Source of the DNA: Scleroderma bovista
Lineage: Eukaryota; Basidiomycota; Agaricomycetes; Boletales; Sclerodermataceae
Length of the DNA stretch: 64,000 nucleotides
NCBI GenBank assembly: GCA_037178675.1
Contig: JAYMGJ010000274.1
Span: 1 to 64,000 of the forward strand
Reading direction: 5' to 3'
Each line of letters begins with the position of its first letter. Position 1 is the first letter of the stretch. The notes under the pieces are model-generated. The model was not told where the DNA came from. It worked only from the letters and a program-made list of their open reading frames with translations, and searched no databases. The translations under genes and the position numbers were made by a program. Shown here piece after piece: positions 22,006 through 32,065 of the stretch.

Positions 22006-25000
22006 TCATGATGAGTCGTCAGAGTCATAATCTTTTTCTCCATTTTCATCGGCATTTTCATCATCACTTTCATCATCGTTAGGGAGAATAGAGTCGGGCA
22101 AAGGAGTGTGTCGGGAATAATAAGGGATAAGGCGGAATGCAGCTATGCCTCGAGCTGAAACAGTTCCATCCATTTCCTTCAGGACGTATGAGCCACCTTG
22201 AGTGCGACGAACAACTTCAAAGGGGCCAAGGTAACGTGGCTTTGATTTACGATCTAATTCTTTCTCCACTTGGCTGTTGCGAACCAGGACAAGGTCTCCA
22301 GGCTGGTAGGAGGACTTGAATAGACGTCTGGTATATCTCTTCTCAAATTGGGCTTTGGAACGGAGGCGGGTCTTCTGTAGAGTAGTAAATGCATCATGGA
22401 AATCGTCTGGTCTTTTCTCCAATTGTCTGATGCGCAGGGAAAGAAGCTCCTCTGAGGTCATCTCAGAGTAGAAGCCTTCAACAAGATAGGTAGCCTCAAA
22501 GAGATCAAATGGGAGGACGGGATCGAGACCATGAAGGAGGTAGTAGGGGCTGAATCCAGTAGAACAACGGGTGATGACTTTGTCTGCAAAGAAAGCGTGA
22601 TGGACCTTGGTGGGCCATAGATTGAGATCGCCTTCACAGGACTTGATAATAGCTTCGCGGATAGTAAAGTGTCCACGCTCTACAACTCCATTGGCTTTGG
22701 AATTATAGGGGGAAATGCGGATTTGGGGAATAGAGTATCGCTGCATGAGTTTCTCGAATGCACCCTTGACCTCACTGCCATTGTCAGTGACAATCTGGGC
22801 AATAACTCCGTAACGGCAAATAATTTCTTCCCAGAAAAACTTGGCTAGGCTGTCTGAACTGGCATGCTTGAGAGCACGGCCTTCGGCAGCAAGGGAGAGA
22901 TCATCACGAGCAGCAACAAGATAGCGATAGCCACGAGCTTTTGGCATGAGCATGACATCAACGTAGATCTTCATGAAGATTCGGGGAGATGGAGAGACAG
23001 TGAGGGGAATTTCAACTTTGCGAGTGCTGCGAATCTGGCATTCATGGCAAGAACGAATGTGGTGGGCAACGTCTGAGTACATCTGTGGCCAATAGAAGCG
23101 ATCCCTGACAGCTTGGAATACTCCAAATACTCCGTGGTGCCCAAGGTCTTCATGGGCTTGATTGAGAAGTTGCGCACGGAGATCAGGATCAAAGATGACT
23201 TTAGTTGGAGTACGAGGGCCTCGACGTTTGAACAGTTGGCCAGAATGAATAAAGAATTGAAGGGAGCGTCTGATGAAACGTTTACGAGCGGTGTTGGAGG
23301 GGAATGATGGGAGTTGAGTTGTTTGGAGGAAGTGGAGAATTTGTCGTAGAATAACATCTTGAGTCGTATCTTGAGACAGGAATGAAGGGAGCGTAACGGG
23401 GTCATAAGAAAGAGGGTGGGCGGCGGTACAAAACAAAAGATCTTCTAGCCATTCATCAGCGTCTTCGGCATCTCTTTCACCATCTTCTATCTCCTCTTCA
23501 GAGGGCTGACGCCTAGAGAGCGCATCAGGTCCTTGGTGACGAGCGGCTGGAACGTGAATTAGTTTAAAGTCGAATAAGAGTATACCTTCGATCCAGCGAT
23601 TGATAGTAGCGTTAGGTTGGAGGTCAGGATCGTTAAGCATACCCTTGATGTACTTTGCATCGACTTCAACATGGAGGTTCTTGACACCGTAAAGAAAGAG
23701 ACAATAGTGACGAAGTGCACGGAATAGACCATATAACTCGAGTTTGGGCTGACTATAGCGAGATTCGCGTTCATTGATAGGAAGTGAGCCATAACGAGCA
23801 GGACGTTTGCGACCAGACTCATCATACTGGGACAGGATGAATCCAATGGCGATATAGCTGGTGTTGACTGAGAGAATGACAGGGAGATCTGTGGAATAGT
23901 CGATGGGATGAAGGGAGGGAGCGGAAGAGACAGCGATCTTCAAGGCATCGAAAGCGTCTTGCTGGGGGGTGTCCCAAACGAAAGGAGTGTCTTTGCGGTA
24001 GAGATTGATGAGAGGACGAGCGAGGAGGGAATAGTTGGCAATCCAAATGCGCACAGTGCCGCAGAGACCTAGAAATGAGCGCACATCCTTCGGCGTTGCA
24101 AGGGGAGGCCAATCTAAGATCTTCTTGACTTTGCCATGGTCGGGAGAGCGACCATCAGGATGGCATTCTTGGCCAAGAATCAAAACATGAGGACGGCAGA
24201 GTTGGGTCTTTGGACCAGAGAACGTTCCACCTGCATGCGCAAAGCGATGCATAATCCGGTGCACATCTACAGCATGTTCCCAAATGAAGCGACGAATCCC
24301 TGGGTTGGCTGGCAGGGTTTCGGCGTTGCCATTGGCATCGTTATAGCATGTTTCAGGGCCTTTGATTGGAAGATCGTCGATGAATACGTTGGCTACGTGC
24401 GGGATCTCATCCTGTAAGATGAAACTAGTACAATTCTGGAATTCGGAAGGAGAGTTGGTGTAGCCTTGTGGCATGGCGGTATGTCGTAAGAGACCGAGGG
24501 GAGTCATAAATGATGTGAGATCTCGACTATCGGGATGCAGTTGGCGGGCATCAAATCCAGAAAAGAGATCAAAGACCGTGTAACATTGCCGACCGGCGAA
24601 TGGTTCAACAAAGTCATCCAAAATAGGTGGAACTCCGGCATCTCTGATTGTAACCTTATTGAGAGGTTGCAGATCATGGACAATCCGGATCTTTCCATTC
24701 TTCTTCATAACACAGAACCACTTGGAGCGATATGACGACTGGGCAGGTTCATAGAGTCCGGCTGCGATCTTGTCTCTAAGCAGCTGGATAACACGTTCAC
24801 GGATGCCAGGAGGGATAGGGATGTTGCGGTACTCCCATGGCTCATGGGGCAGGACCGGGATGATGTAAGGGGAGAAGTAGTCTGAGCGAAAATTGCCGCG
24901 TTCCGATTCGTCAAAGGCTAGCGCCGCTTCATTAAGCTTCATGACATGCGCAAAAAGTTTTTCTTCTTCTGGCCAGAGGAAGCCATCAGAGTTAAGTTTC

Positions 25001-25896
25001 ATAGAAGCCAGGCGCTCATTGGTAAGCTTCTTCGTGGGAATGAAGTCGGGTGGCAGGGGAGTGAGTGGAGTGAGTGAGTCGAGGGGATTTTCGGGGAATT
25101 GACGATGAACGCGGGCGTCTTCTGGATAGCGACCAGGAACCGGTTTGACTTTCCGATCCACACGTTTGTAAGCACCAAGGCACCATTGGCCTAATTCATC
25201 GTCAAGATCTTCAGAGTCTGTAGAAATACAGCGCCTAAAGTACAGTAAATCACAAAAATCGCTGAAAGTGAAGAAAGGCTGGGATAAATGTAAGTCAACT
25301 GGAGCGGGAGTGGGATGGGATGAAGAACAACTTGGAACAACAGAGGTAGGCAAAAGATCAGCATAAAATGAATCAAAATAGGATCGGGATACTTGGGAAG
25401 AGTTCGGTAGTTTTACGACATTCCGGTCAAAGTGAGTATAAAGACCATTGGTAGTACAAAAAGAATCAAAAACATGTGGCATAGTAAGCAAAGGCGTACG
25501 TGAGGGCAAGCATAGTAGTTCAGCGAAATAAATTGACAAGATAGTTGACTTCAGCAGGGCGTAAGAGGAGTGAAGAGTCATCCTCGGGAGATGATGGAGT
25601 ATTGTCATTAGAGATGACAGCTGGGGATGGAGTAGGATGGGCATCCTGGGTAACCTGATCAACAGCAGCGACAAGAAGTTGTAGTCCAGAGATGGGGAAA
25701 TCATGAGTCGATAGGAGAGTAGTCTGCTCTTCTTCTTCCAAAGTGAATACAAGGATAGGGGGAGTAGGATCGGTGGCAGGAGCAGGTACAGAGTCAGCAG
25801 AATATGATGGAGGAGGATCATCGTTACTGGATGAGACAGGGGGCTCTGGAGCTTGAGCAGTGGGTTCTTCAGCATCAGAGTTGTCCATATGAGCAT
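22006..25896 (-). CDS. pol: Pol polyprotein of the large gypsy element (RT, RNase H, integrase)
   Basis: The frame is open for 1,296 codons, but real pol probably starts near 25,500; upstream it only overlaps the gag-linker in another frame. RT motifs include IRIVHDLQPLNKVTIRD and ANVFIDDLPI (the YxDD box as FIDD). RNase H shows LPVILSVNTSYIAIGFILSQ, where the first catalytic Asp is Asn, and later VEVDAKY. Integrase has the HHCC zinc finger (HIRSCHECQ), the DDE residues in YVDVM, TDNGSEVK and NGVVERGH, and a C-terminal FEVVRRTQGGSYVLKEMDG segment without a chromodomain. Pol lies in +1 relative to the gag-linker frame, so expression needs +1 frameshifting or re-initiation; the mechanism is not resolved. 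Confidence 0.88.
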   Translation of the reverse strand: MLIWTTLMLKNPLLKLQSPLSHPVTMILLHHILLTLYLLLPPILLPLSLYSLWKKKSRLLSYRLMISPSLDYNFLSLLLIRLPRMPILLHPQLSSLMTILHHLPRMTLHSSYALLKSTILSIYFAELLCLPSRTPLLTMPHVFDSFCTTNGLYTHFDRNVVKLPNSSQVSRSYFDSFYADLLPTSVVPSCSSSHPTPAPVDLHLSQPFFTFSDFCDLLYFRRCISTDSEDLDDELGQWCLGAYKRVDRKVKPVPGRYPEDARVHRQFPENPLDSLTPLTPLPPDFIPTKKLTNERLASMKLNSDGFLWPEEEKLFAHVMKLNEAALAFDESERGNFRSDYFSPYIIPVLPHEPWEYRNIPIPPGIRERVIQLLRDKIAAGLYEPAQSSYRSKWFCVMKKNGKIRIVHDLQPLNKVTIRDAGVPPILDDFVEPFAGRQCYTVFDLFSGFDARQLHPDSRDLTSFMTPLGLLRHTAMPQGYTNSPSEFQNCTSFILQDEIPHVANVFIDDLPIKGPETCYNDANGNAETLPANPGIRRFIWEHAVDVHRIMHRFAHAGGTFSGPKTQLCRPHVLILGQECHPDGRSPDHGKVKKILDWPPLATPKDVRSFLGLCGTVRIWIANYSLLARPLINLYRKDTPFVWDTPQQDAFDALKIAVSSAPSLHPIDYSTDLPVILSVNTSYIAIGFILSQYDESGRKRPARYGSLPINERESRYSQPKLELYGLFRALRHYCLFLYGVKNLHVEVDAKYIKGMLNDPDLQPNATINRWIEGILLFDFKLIHVPAARHQGPDALSRRQPSEEEIEDGERDAEDADEWLEDLLFCTAAHPLSYDPVTLPSFLSQDTTQDVILRQILHFLQTTQLPSFPSNTARKRFIRRSLQFFIHSGQLFKRRGPRTPTKVIFDPDLRAQLLNQAHEDLGHHGVFGVFQAVRDRFYWPQMYSDVAHHIRSCHECQIRSTRKVEIPLTVSPSPRIFMKIYVDVMLMPKARGYRYLVAARDDLSLAAEGRALKHASSDSLAKFFWEEIICRYGVIAQIVTDNGSEVKGAFEKLMQRYSIPQIRISPYNSKANGVVERGHFTIREAIIKSCEGDLNLWPTKVHHAFFADKVITRCSTGFSPYYLLHGLDPVLPFDLFEATYLVEGFYSEMTSEELLSLRIRQLEKRPDDFHDAFTTLQKTRLRSKAQFEKRYTRRLFKSSYQPGDLVLVRNSQVEKELDRKSKPRYLGPFEVVRRTQGGSYVLKEMDGTVSARGIAAFRLIPYYSRHTPLPDSILPNDDESDDENADENGEKDYDSDDSS

Positions 25897-26906
25897 GCAA
25901 GTAGATCAAAAGGTTAAGCATGGAGCGTCTCTCTTCCTCACGAATCTGGGCACAGAGATAGGCAATAGCAGGGTGAAGTGGCTCAACAGCATTGTCACCG
26001 ACAGCTTCAATATGCCTGGCAACAACACGGAGAGCTTCATCGAGAGTAGGAGACTGGTTGGCAGGTGCACTGGTAGGAACAGGAGGAGGAGATCCAGGAG
26101 AAGTAGGATGCGATGACAGTGGATCAGGGACTGAAGGAGAAGATGTTCCATTGCAAGTGGGCAGTTCAGCAGGAGGTGATGAAGGGGGATCAGGAGCTTC
26201 ACTGGTGGCAAGAGGGAAATCTAGATTCATAGTCAAGAAAGGGGGATGGGGATAGAATCGAGTATAGGCAGTCCCAAAATGCACAACTCTGCCAGTAGGA
26301 TTGGTTATAGACTCTTCGCTGATGATGTCCATACGAGTGTGCAGGATGAGATAATCCTGGTAAGGAGTTCCAAATTCGTCAACACCTTCTTGAGCAGGGA
26401 GAGCGTAGCAGGTCTCTAGATTGAGGCCTGAGAGAGGTACCAATCGACTAGTAGTCAATAGCATTCTGTCAAGGAAGGAGTGACCCTCTTGTTCATGAAT
26501 CCTAGCACAGATGCGAGCGATAACAGGGTGTTCTTCAGCAGCTGCAGTATTTCCAGGAGTCTCAATCTGTTCAATAATCCTTTGAAGAGCTTCATTTGCA
26601 GAGAAATTGGGGTCAGGAGATGGAGGATTATACTCGCGGAGCACAGAAGACATGGGAGATGAAGACTGAGAGAGTGGAGGGGATATATGAGCTGGAGAGA
26701 CGTAGCGCACTGGACCAGGTGGCATTATAGGAGAACCAGGAGGCGAAAACAGTATAGGAAGAGCAGTCTCAGATGAGGGGGGATTGGCATCAGGAGCATC
26801 AGGAAGGTCCAGTAAATGATCTGAAAGAATATCCAGAGTCACAGGATCATGGGGGGATGAATATGGAGCTGCAGATTCTTCTTCCATCTCGCTGTCTGGC
26901 TCAAGA
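25520..26906 (-). CDS. 3' part of gag-protease-linker frame of the large element (split by nested insertion)
   Basis: The frame continues the protease ORF after the nested element. Joining 33,250 to 26,906 gives MATLEPDSEMEEESAAPY without a stop. The part encodes about 460 residues rich in Pro, Ser and acidic residues. Two similar blocks (EALQRIIEQIETPGNTAAAE with HPVIARICARIHEQE; EALRVVARHIEAVGDNAVEP with HPAIAYLCAQIREEE) show an internal duplication of a helical unit. I do not recognise a known domain. It ends VNYLVNLFR just before pol. Confidence 0.7.
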
Positions 26907-27276
26907 TGAGATGACCCTAGGCAGAACACCAAGGACCCAACCACACGCTAAGGCTCTGAGAGGATAGGACGCGAGTATCTAGAGCAAAGACCCAAGATGA
27001 GCTCGAATAGGGAGCCTCTGGGTGCTGGATTGCACGGTATATATACTACTATACACGAGGGCTACGCGAGGCTATCCATTAGGCTACGTGCAGGTGGAAG
27101 GCTATGTAATGACATCACTGTGGAGCTAAGGCTATGCGTAATGATGTCAAGGGTGGCAGTGTGTACAGCACGAGGTACAGGTCTAGACTAGGTAGATAAG
27201 ATAGAGGCTGTACACTAAGATAAGATAAACGCTATCTAATCGCAGATTAGATAAGATAAAAAGTTGGATCGTAACA
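26907..27276 (-). repeat. 3' LTR (370 bp) of the nested chromovirus
   Basis: It begins TGTTACGATCC and ends GGTCATCTCA on the element strand. It is nearly identical to 32,875-33,244; the difference I noticed is one transition in the GGTGGCAGYGTGTACAG segment. The polypurine tract GAGGGGGGAGTAG lies directly upstream on the element strand (plus coordinates 27,277-27,289). Confidence 0.93.
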
Positions 27277-27287
27277 CTACTCCCCCC

Positions 27288-30200
27288 TCAGGTGCAGGAT
27301 TCCAGACTGCAGAACTGAGCGTCGCAAACCGTGAGGTTTTCGGGGATACGACTAAATAACGAGTCAAAGTCCGTTCGGGCCATACGAAGCTTCCGGGGAG
27401 CAGAGGGGTTTTCTCGGTAAAAGCGCTCGACTACCAGAGGAGAATTCTTTAAATTCGATGAGGGCTCCCATGTTCTCTCATGTTCTTCGTACCCTTTCCA
27501 GTGTACCAAATACTGGAGCTGTCTTTTATAAATACGAGAGGCTACTATATAGTCCACCTCATATTCCTCATCGCGTTCTTCAGAGACACGTACCGGGCCG
27601 GGCCGAGACACGGGCTGTCCGGGAAGAGGACCTAAATAAGGTTTAACTCGAGAAACATTCACAACCGGGTGAATCCGAAGAGTTTTCGGGAGCTTAAGCT
27701 CGACCGCATTCGGGGTTATACGAGTGACCTCATAGGGACCAATCCACTTCTCCGTAAGCTTCTTAGAAGCACGATTTAGCATACGAAGGTTGTCCGTAGA
27801 AAGCCAAACTTGTTGGCCTACAGCATAGTCCGGGGCGGGATTTCTATGCTTATCCGCCTGAAGCTTCATATTTCGTTTTGCCTTCTCAGAAGACTCAACA
27901 ACTTTATTAAATATGGCGGCAAAGTCCTTAGCCGCTGGGGCTACTGTGTCGACCGGCTCAACACCCATACGAGGGGAATAACTCCGGGTGATTCCAAACG
28001 GTGAATCAGTGGTTACCTCCGAAACCGTGTTGTTCCAAACGAACTGGGCAATTTTGATCCATTTGGCCCATTCGCTTTGACGATCATTAACGTAAGTTCG
28101 GAGATACTGATTAATTTCGCGGTTCAACCGCTCCGTTTGACCATCAGTTTGAGGGTGAAACGCCGTAGACATTTTCCTTTTAATGCCTAAGAGTCTATAC
28201 AACTCCCCCAGGAAGTTGCTTGCAAAGACCGATCCGCGGTCTGACACGACGGAAGACGGGAGTCCATGCTGACACCAGACATGATCTCTAAATAACTCAG
28301 CGGTTGACAAGGCGGTTTCCTCTTTAGTGCAAGGCACAAACACGACCTCCTTGGAGAACCGATCAACCACGACTAATATATAATTGTAACCGAGGGATTC
28401 CGGCATCTCGGTAAAGTCCATAGTGACGTCAAGCCACGGGCCGCTAGGGGTAGGGAGAGGAATAAGACTTCCAGAAGTCTTTTGATTCGACACCTTGGAC
28501 TGTTGGCACTTTTGACAGTGCTTTACGTAGGTTTGAATCTGCTCTTTCATCCCTTTCCAAGAATAATGCTTCCTGAGCGCGTTATACGTAGCTTTTACTC
28601 CCTTATGACCAGCAACAGGAGTATCGTGAAAGTTCGTAATGAGCGATTGTCGCTCTTCGTAAGACTGATCAGTGACGTCGATCAGTTTAATAGATACCGG
28701 TTTTAACAGGACCTGGTCCTTGTTATCGTCGGAACTAGATACGTAATGATCCGATCGCCTGCTAAGCGGATCTGCAACGTGCATCTGGGTTCCCTTTTTA
28801 TAGATAAGTGAATAGTTAAACCGCGTCATCCACATCTGCCAGCGCGCTTGGCGCTTAGACAAGTTCTGTGACTTGGTAAAGTACGTTAAATTGTGGTGGT
28901 CCGTGTAGATCTCAAAGGCATAAGGAGTGGCCTCGAGATAATGGCGCCAGGCCTCAGTTGCTTTTATAATGGCCAGCATTTCTTTATCGTGAATAGGATA
29001 ATTTCGTTCTGGAGGCGTCATGGAATGTGACATGTACGCTACGGGTCTGAATTCGCCGTCTTCGCACTTCACGGATATCACTCCCCCGACGGCGAACTCA
29101 GACGCATCGGTTTCGAGGCGGAATTCGCGGTCCTGGTCAGGGTACTGAAGTACCGGAGCACGAGTAAAGGCGGCTTTCAAAGCTTCAAACGCAGCGCGTT
29201 CCTTTTCTCCAAAGCTAAATACTGTGTCTTTACACGTAAGGTCCGTCATGGGTCTAGCCATGATCGCATAATCTTTAATGAAACGTCTATAGAAATTACC
29301 GAGACCTAAGAACGCGCGAACCTGCTTTACGTTCGTTGGCTCAGGCCATTTCAAAATAGCATTAACTTTTTCAGGGTCCATTTTGATACCATCCCGTGAC
29401 ACGATCATACCGAGGAAGTCGACTTCGGTGACTCTGAAGCGACACTTCTCAGGTTTGACAAACAAGTCGTTATCACGTAAACGTTTCAAAACTTCCAGCA
29501 CAATTCTATTATGCTTTTCCTGATCGTCCGTATCCGTAAATATCATAAGGTCGTCGATATACACCACGCAGACATCCGACATATCATGGAAGATTTCATT
29601 CATCATCTTTTGGAATGTCGCAGGTGAATTACAGAGACCGAAATACATAACTAACGGCTCGAAAGCCCCTTTGTGCGTTACAAACGCAGCCTTCCACTCA
29701 TCGCCTTCGCGAATCCTCACATTGTTGTAACCCCAACGAAGATCCATCTTCGTGAAAAGTTTGCAACCCTTAAGCTTGTCAACAAGCTGAGAGATAAGCG
29801 GCAGCGGATAGTTATTTTTAATTGTCCAGTCGTTTACGTAACGGTAATCCTGTACCATGCGCTTCTTGCCGTCCTTTTTTGGGATAAAGAAGACCGGTGA
29901 CGTCTGCTGACTAATAGAAGGCCGAATGTATCCTTTAGCGAGTTGATCATCAAGGAACGATTCGACTTCTTTTTGCTCATCAACAGAGAGCGGAATAAGT
30001 CTTCCCTTTTTGGGCGGGAAGTCTTCTTTCAGATCAATTCCATGATCCCAAGGTTTTCTTAGCGGCATGCGCTCTGACGACTTTTTACTAAACACATCTA
30101 AGAACTCCCAGTACTCTTTAGGGACCTGCTTCTGAGCCTCCTCTAGGGTCGACTCATCGATAGTGACCTTTGATTCATGAGTTTTCAAAGCTTGTACCCA

Positions 30201-31073
30201 AGTTTCCTGAGACTCATTTTCTCGTAATAACTTAGCAAAGCGTGTCTCCAAAAGTAACTTGCACTCTGGAGGACACCTTGTTAAATTAACTTTGCCTGTT
30301 ACCCAATCTATATCGGGGTTGTGCTTCTGAAGCCAGGTGTGGCCAAGGATAAGCGGCACTTTTCCAAGGCACGTGACGGCACACCACAGCTTTTCAGCAT
30401 GTTTTCCAATACCGACTGTTAACAATACATAATGCGTGATGTCACCCTCCTGATTCCTAGTGCCATCTACGTTAAGCACAGGGACGGGTTTCACCAGCTT
30501 AGATAACTGAAGCCGTCGATCAAGAGCCCAACTCTTGTCAACAAAACAACCAGTAGCGCCACTGTCTAGCAGAGCGTCTACTTTAATAGTGTTAAGCGGT
30601 CCGTGGATGCAGACCGGTACCGTCACTTCACGTTCCATTGTGAAGGACCTTCGTAAGTCCATGAGAACTTCCAAGTCGCCGGCGGGACTTTCCGGTTCCT
30701 TAGATGCCAAAGAAGGAGAAGAAATATTTTTATTCGATCGGGAATTAAGCACGCTCGATTTTACTTCCGGCGCCGAGCCCTTTGCAGGGACCCCCTTAGA
30801 AGGTACAGTATAGTCCGAGTCACAGTCCATAGTATCAACAGACAACACAGAGTAGCGAGAAGGAGAAACAGAAACAGGAGAAACTACCGAAGACACTTTT
30901 TTGTGGGTTTTCGCTATTTTTGTACGTAACAAAGCAATGCGGTATTTAAATATTTCCTGCACTGCAGGAGTAGTAGCGCAAGAAAGTCTATAGTCCAGAA
31001 TTCGTACAGCTAAGTCCGATGAAGACTCGAGAGCGAGGATGCCCGTTTTATCCTCACTCTTTAGTCTTTTAAA
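27288..31073 (-). CDS. pol: Chromovirus Pol: protease, reverse transcriptase, RNase H, integrase, chromodomain
   Basis: Entered by -1 frameshift at 31,067-31,073; the first in-frame ATG is at 30,962 (1,224 codons from there). In order: retroviral-type aspartic protease DALLDSGATGCFVDKSW; RT with RMVQDYRYVNDWTIKNNYPL and VCVVYIDDLMIF (YxDD); RNase H with ETDASEFAVGG and EIYTDHHNL; integrase with the H2C2 zinc finger (HDTPVAGHKGVKATYNALRK, YVKHCQKCQQSK) and the core VTMDFTEMPESL, SDRGSVFASNF, TDGQTERLNREINQ. The C terminus is a chromodomain, VDYIVASRIYKRQLQYLVHW with KGYEEHERTWEPSSNL. Chromodomains guide integration to particular histone marks in related elements. No stop or frameshift is seen. 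Confidence 0.95.
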   Translation of the reverse strand, partial: FKRLKSEDKTGILALESSSDLAVRILDYRLSCATTPAVQEIFKYRIALLRTKIAKTHKKVSSVVSPVSVSPSRYSVLSVDTMDCDSDYTVPSKGVPAKGSAPEVKSSVLNSRSNKNISSPSLASKEPESPAGDLEVLMDLRRSFTMEREVTVPVCIHGPLNTIKVDALLDSGATGCFVDKSWALDRRLQLSKLVKPVPVLNVDGTRNQEGDITHYVLLTVGIGKHAEKLWCAVTCLGKVPLILGHTWLQKHNPDIDWVTGKVNLTRCPPECKLLLETRFAKLLRENESQETWVQALKTHESKVTIDESTLEEAQKQVPKEYWEFLDVFSKKSSERMPLRKPWDHGIDLKEDFPPKKGRLIPLSVDEQKEVESFLDDQLAKGYIRPSISQQTSPVFFIPKKDGKKRMVQDYRYVNDWTIKNNYPLPLISQLVDKLKGCKLFTKMDLRWGYNNVRIREGDEWKAAFVTHKGAFEPLVMYFGLCNSPATFQKMMNEIFHDMSDVCVVYIDDLMIFTDTDDQEKHNRIVLEVLKRLRDNDLFVKPEKCRFRVTEVDFLGMIVSRDGIKMDPEKVNAILKWPEPTNVKQVRAFLGLGNFYRRFIKDYAIMARPMTDLTCKDTVFSFGEKERAAFEALKAAFTRAPVLQYPDQDREFRLETDASEFAVGGVISVKCEDGEFRPVAYMSHSMTPPERNYPIHDKEMLAIIKATEAWRHYLEATPYAFEIYTDHHNLTYFTKSQNLSKRQARWQMWMTRFNYSLIYKKGTQMHVADPLSRRSDHYVSSSDDNKDQVLLKPVSIKLIDVTDQSYEERQSLITNFHDTPVAGHKGVKATYNALRKHYSWKGMKEQIQTYVKHCQKCQQSKVSNQKTSGSLIPLPTPSGPWLDVTMDFTEMPESLGYNYILVVVDRFSKEVVFVPCTKEETALSTAELFRDHVWCQHGLPSSVVSDRGSVFASNFLGELYRLLGIKRKMSTAFHPQTDGQTERLNREINQYLRTYVNDRQSEWAKWIKIAQFVWNNTVSEVTTDSPFGITRSYSPRMGVEPVDTVAPAAKDFAAIFNKVVESSEKAKRNMKLQADKHRNPAPDYAVGQQVWLSTDNLRMLNRASKKLTEKWIGPYEVTRITPNAVELKLPKTLRIHPVVNVSRVKPYLGPLPGQPVSRPGPVRVSEERDEEYEVDYIVASRIYKRQLQYLVHWKGYEEHERTWEPSSNLKNSPLVVERFYRENPSAPRKLRMARTDFDSLFSRIPENLTVCDAQFCSLESCT

Positions 31074-32059
31074 TCCCTGAAGAACGCCTGCATTTCTGCA
31101 AACGTCATTCCTCTTACCGCATTTAGCCGGTCATCCTCCGGCTGGGCTTGCGTTGCCCGTGCCTGTGGTTGCCCACGATGAGGGCGACGCGGCTTTGTGC
31201 ACTCACGTGCAATGTGGCCAAACAATTGGCAATTGTAGCATTGGGGCCCTTTACCCCTTTGCTGGTTCACCTCAACGGCACCTATGTCCATCGGGACACC
31301 ACTCCCCGATGCGGCTGAAGACGAATATGACTGGCCCTGGTAATACCGGGCAGAGCCTTGCCCTTGGAGGTTGATGAGGAAGAGTTCCTGGGCTCTTCCC
31401 ATCGCACGAGCAGAGTTTGCGAGTCGCTCGTAGGTGTCTCGACGCATTCCCTGTATGTAAATTTGCTCCAGGAGCTTTCTCTGGAGCGCACGTTCGAGCA
31501 AGTCACGGGCGTACTCATTCCCACAGTCTCCCTGGTTCTTGAGCGCCTCGAACTGCGCTAAGAAGTCATCAATTCTTTGCCTCGGGCCCTGCCTAAGGCG
31601 GAGTAGTTGGGCACGTGCCCACTCAGCATTGTTTCCGGGGAGAAAGAACCTCTCTATCTCCTCCGCGAAGTCATTCCAAGCAGGCCAGGCCGGAGGGGGC
31701 GGGAGCTGTCCGGCTGGGACGGGCGGGGCGTTGGTGAGAGCCTGGGCTGCTGCCATGCAGCCATCCAGACGGACTTGAGCCCACCGACCAGCTTTCGGGC
31801 CAGTGAGCCGGGAGAGAACTGCTGCGGTGACCTGGGCATCGTTCGCCCCCTCCATCGAGATCTGTAACCAAACCTTGATTTTGGACCACCACTCGTGGAA
31901 CTTCTGAGGGGAGCCATCGTAACTCCCGGGATCCGCAACCACCTTCTTGCGCGGCGGCGGTGGAGGGTGAGGCTGTGCAGCCGCAAGGGCTGCGATATGC
32001 GCCTGGAGGTCAATTTGCCCCTGGATAAGCTGTCCGAGGAGCTGGTTAAGGTCTGCCAT
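31061..32059 (-). CDS. gag: Chromovirus Gag (capsid and zinc-knuckle nucleocapsid)
   Basis: 332 codons from an ATG (MADLNQLLGQLIQGQIDLQA). The capsid part carries FHEWWSKIKVWLQ, RFFLPGNNAEWARAQLLRLR and IDDFLAQFEALKNQG, the retrotrans_gag pattern. The single zinc knuckle CYNCQLFGHIAREC (CX2CX4HX4C) is near the C terminus, followed by a basic linker. Gag ends in TAA at 31,061-31,063, within the pol overlap. It forms the virus-like particle. Confidence 0.93.
   Translation of the reverse strand: MADLNQLLGQLIQGQIDLQAHIAALAAAQPHPPPPPRKKVVADPGSYDGSPQKFHEWWSKIKVWLQISMEGANDAQVTAAVLSRLTGPKAGRWAQVRLDGCMAAAQALTNAPPVPAGQLPPPPAWPAWNDFAEEIERFFLPGNNAEWARAQLLRLRQGPRQRIDDFLAQFEALKNQGDCGNEYARDLLERALQRKLLEQIYIQGMRRDTYERLANSARAMGRAQELFLINLQGQGSARYYQGQSYSSSAASGSGVPMDIGAVEVNQQRGKGPQCYNCQLFGHIARECTKPRRPHRGQPQARATQAQPEDDRLNAVRGMTFAEMQAFFRDLKD
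31067..31073 (-). promoter_or_regulatory. Predicted -1 ribosomal frameshift site (TTTAAAA)
   Basis: In the gag frame the sequence reads T TTA AAA, the canonical X XXY YYZ slippery heptamer, one codon before the gag stop. A -1 slip puts the ribosome in the open pol frame. The same heptamer is found at the same place in the other copy (45,051-45,057). The downstream stimulatory structure has not been folded. Confidence 0.75.
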
Positions 32060-32065
32060 GAGGAC

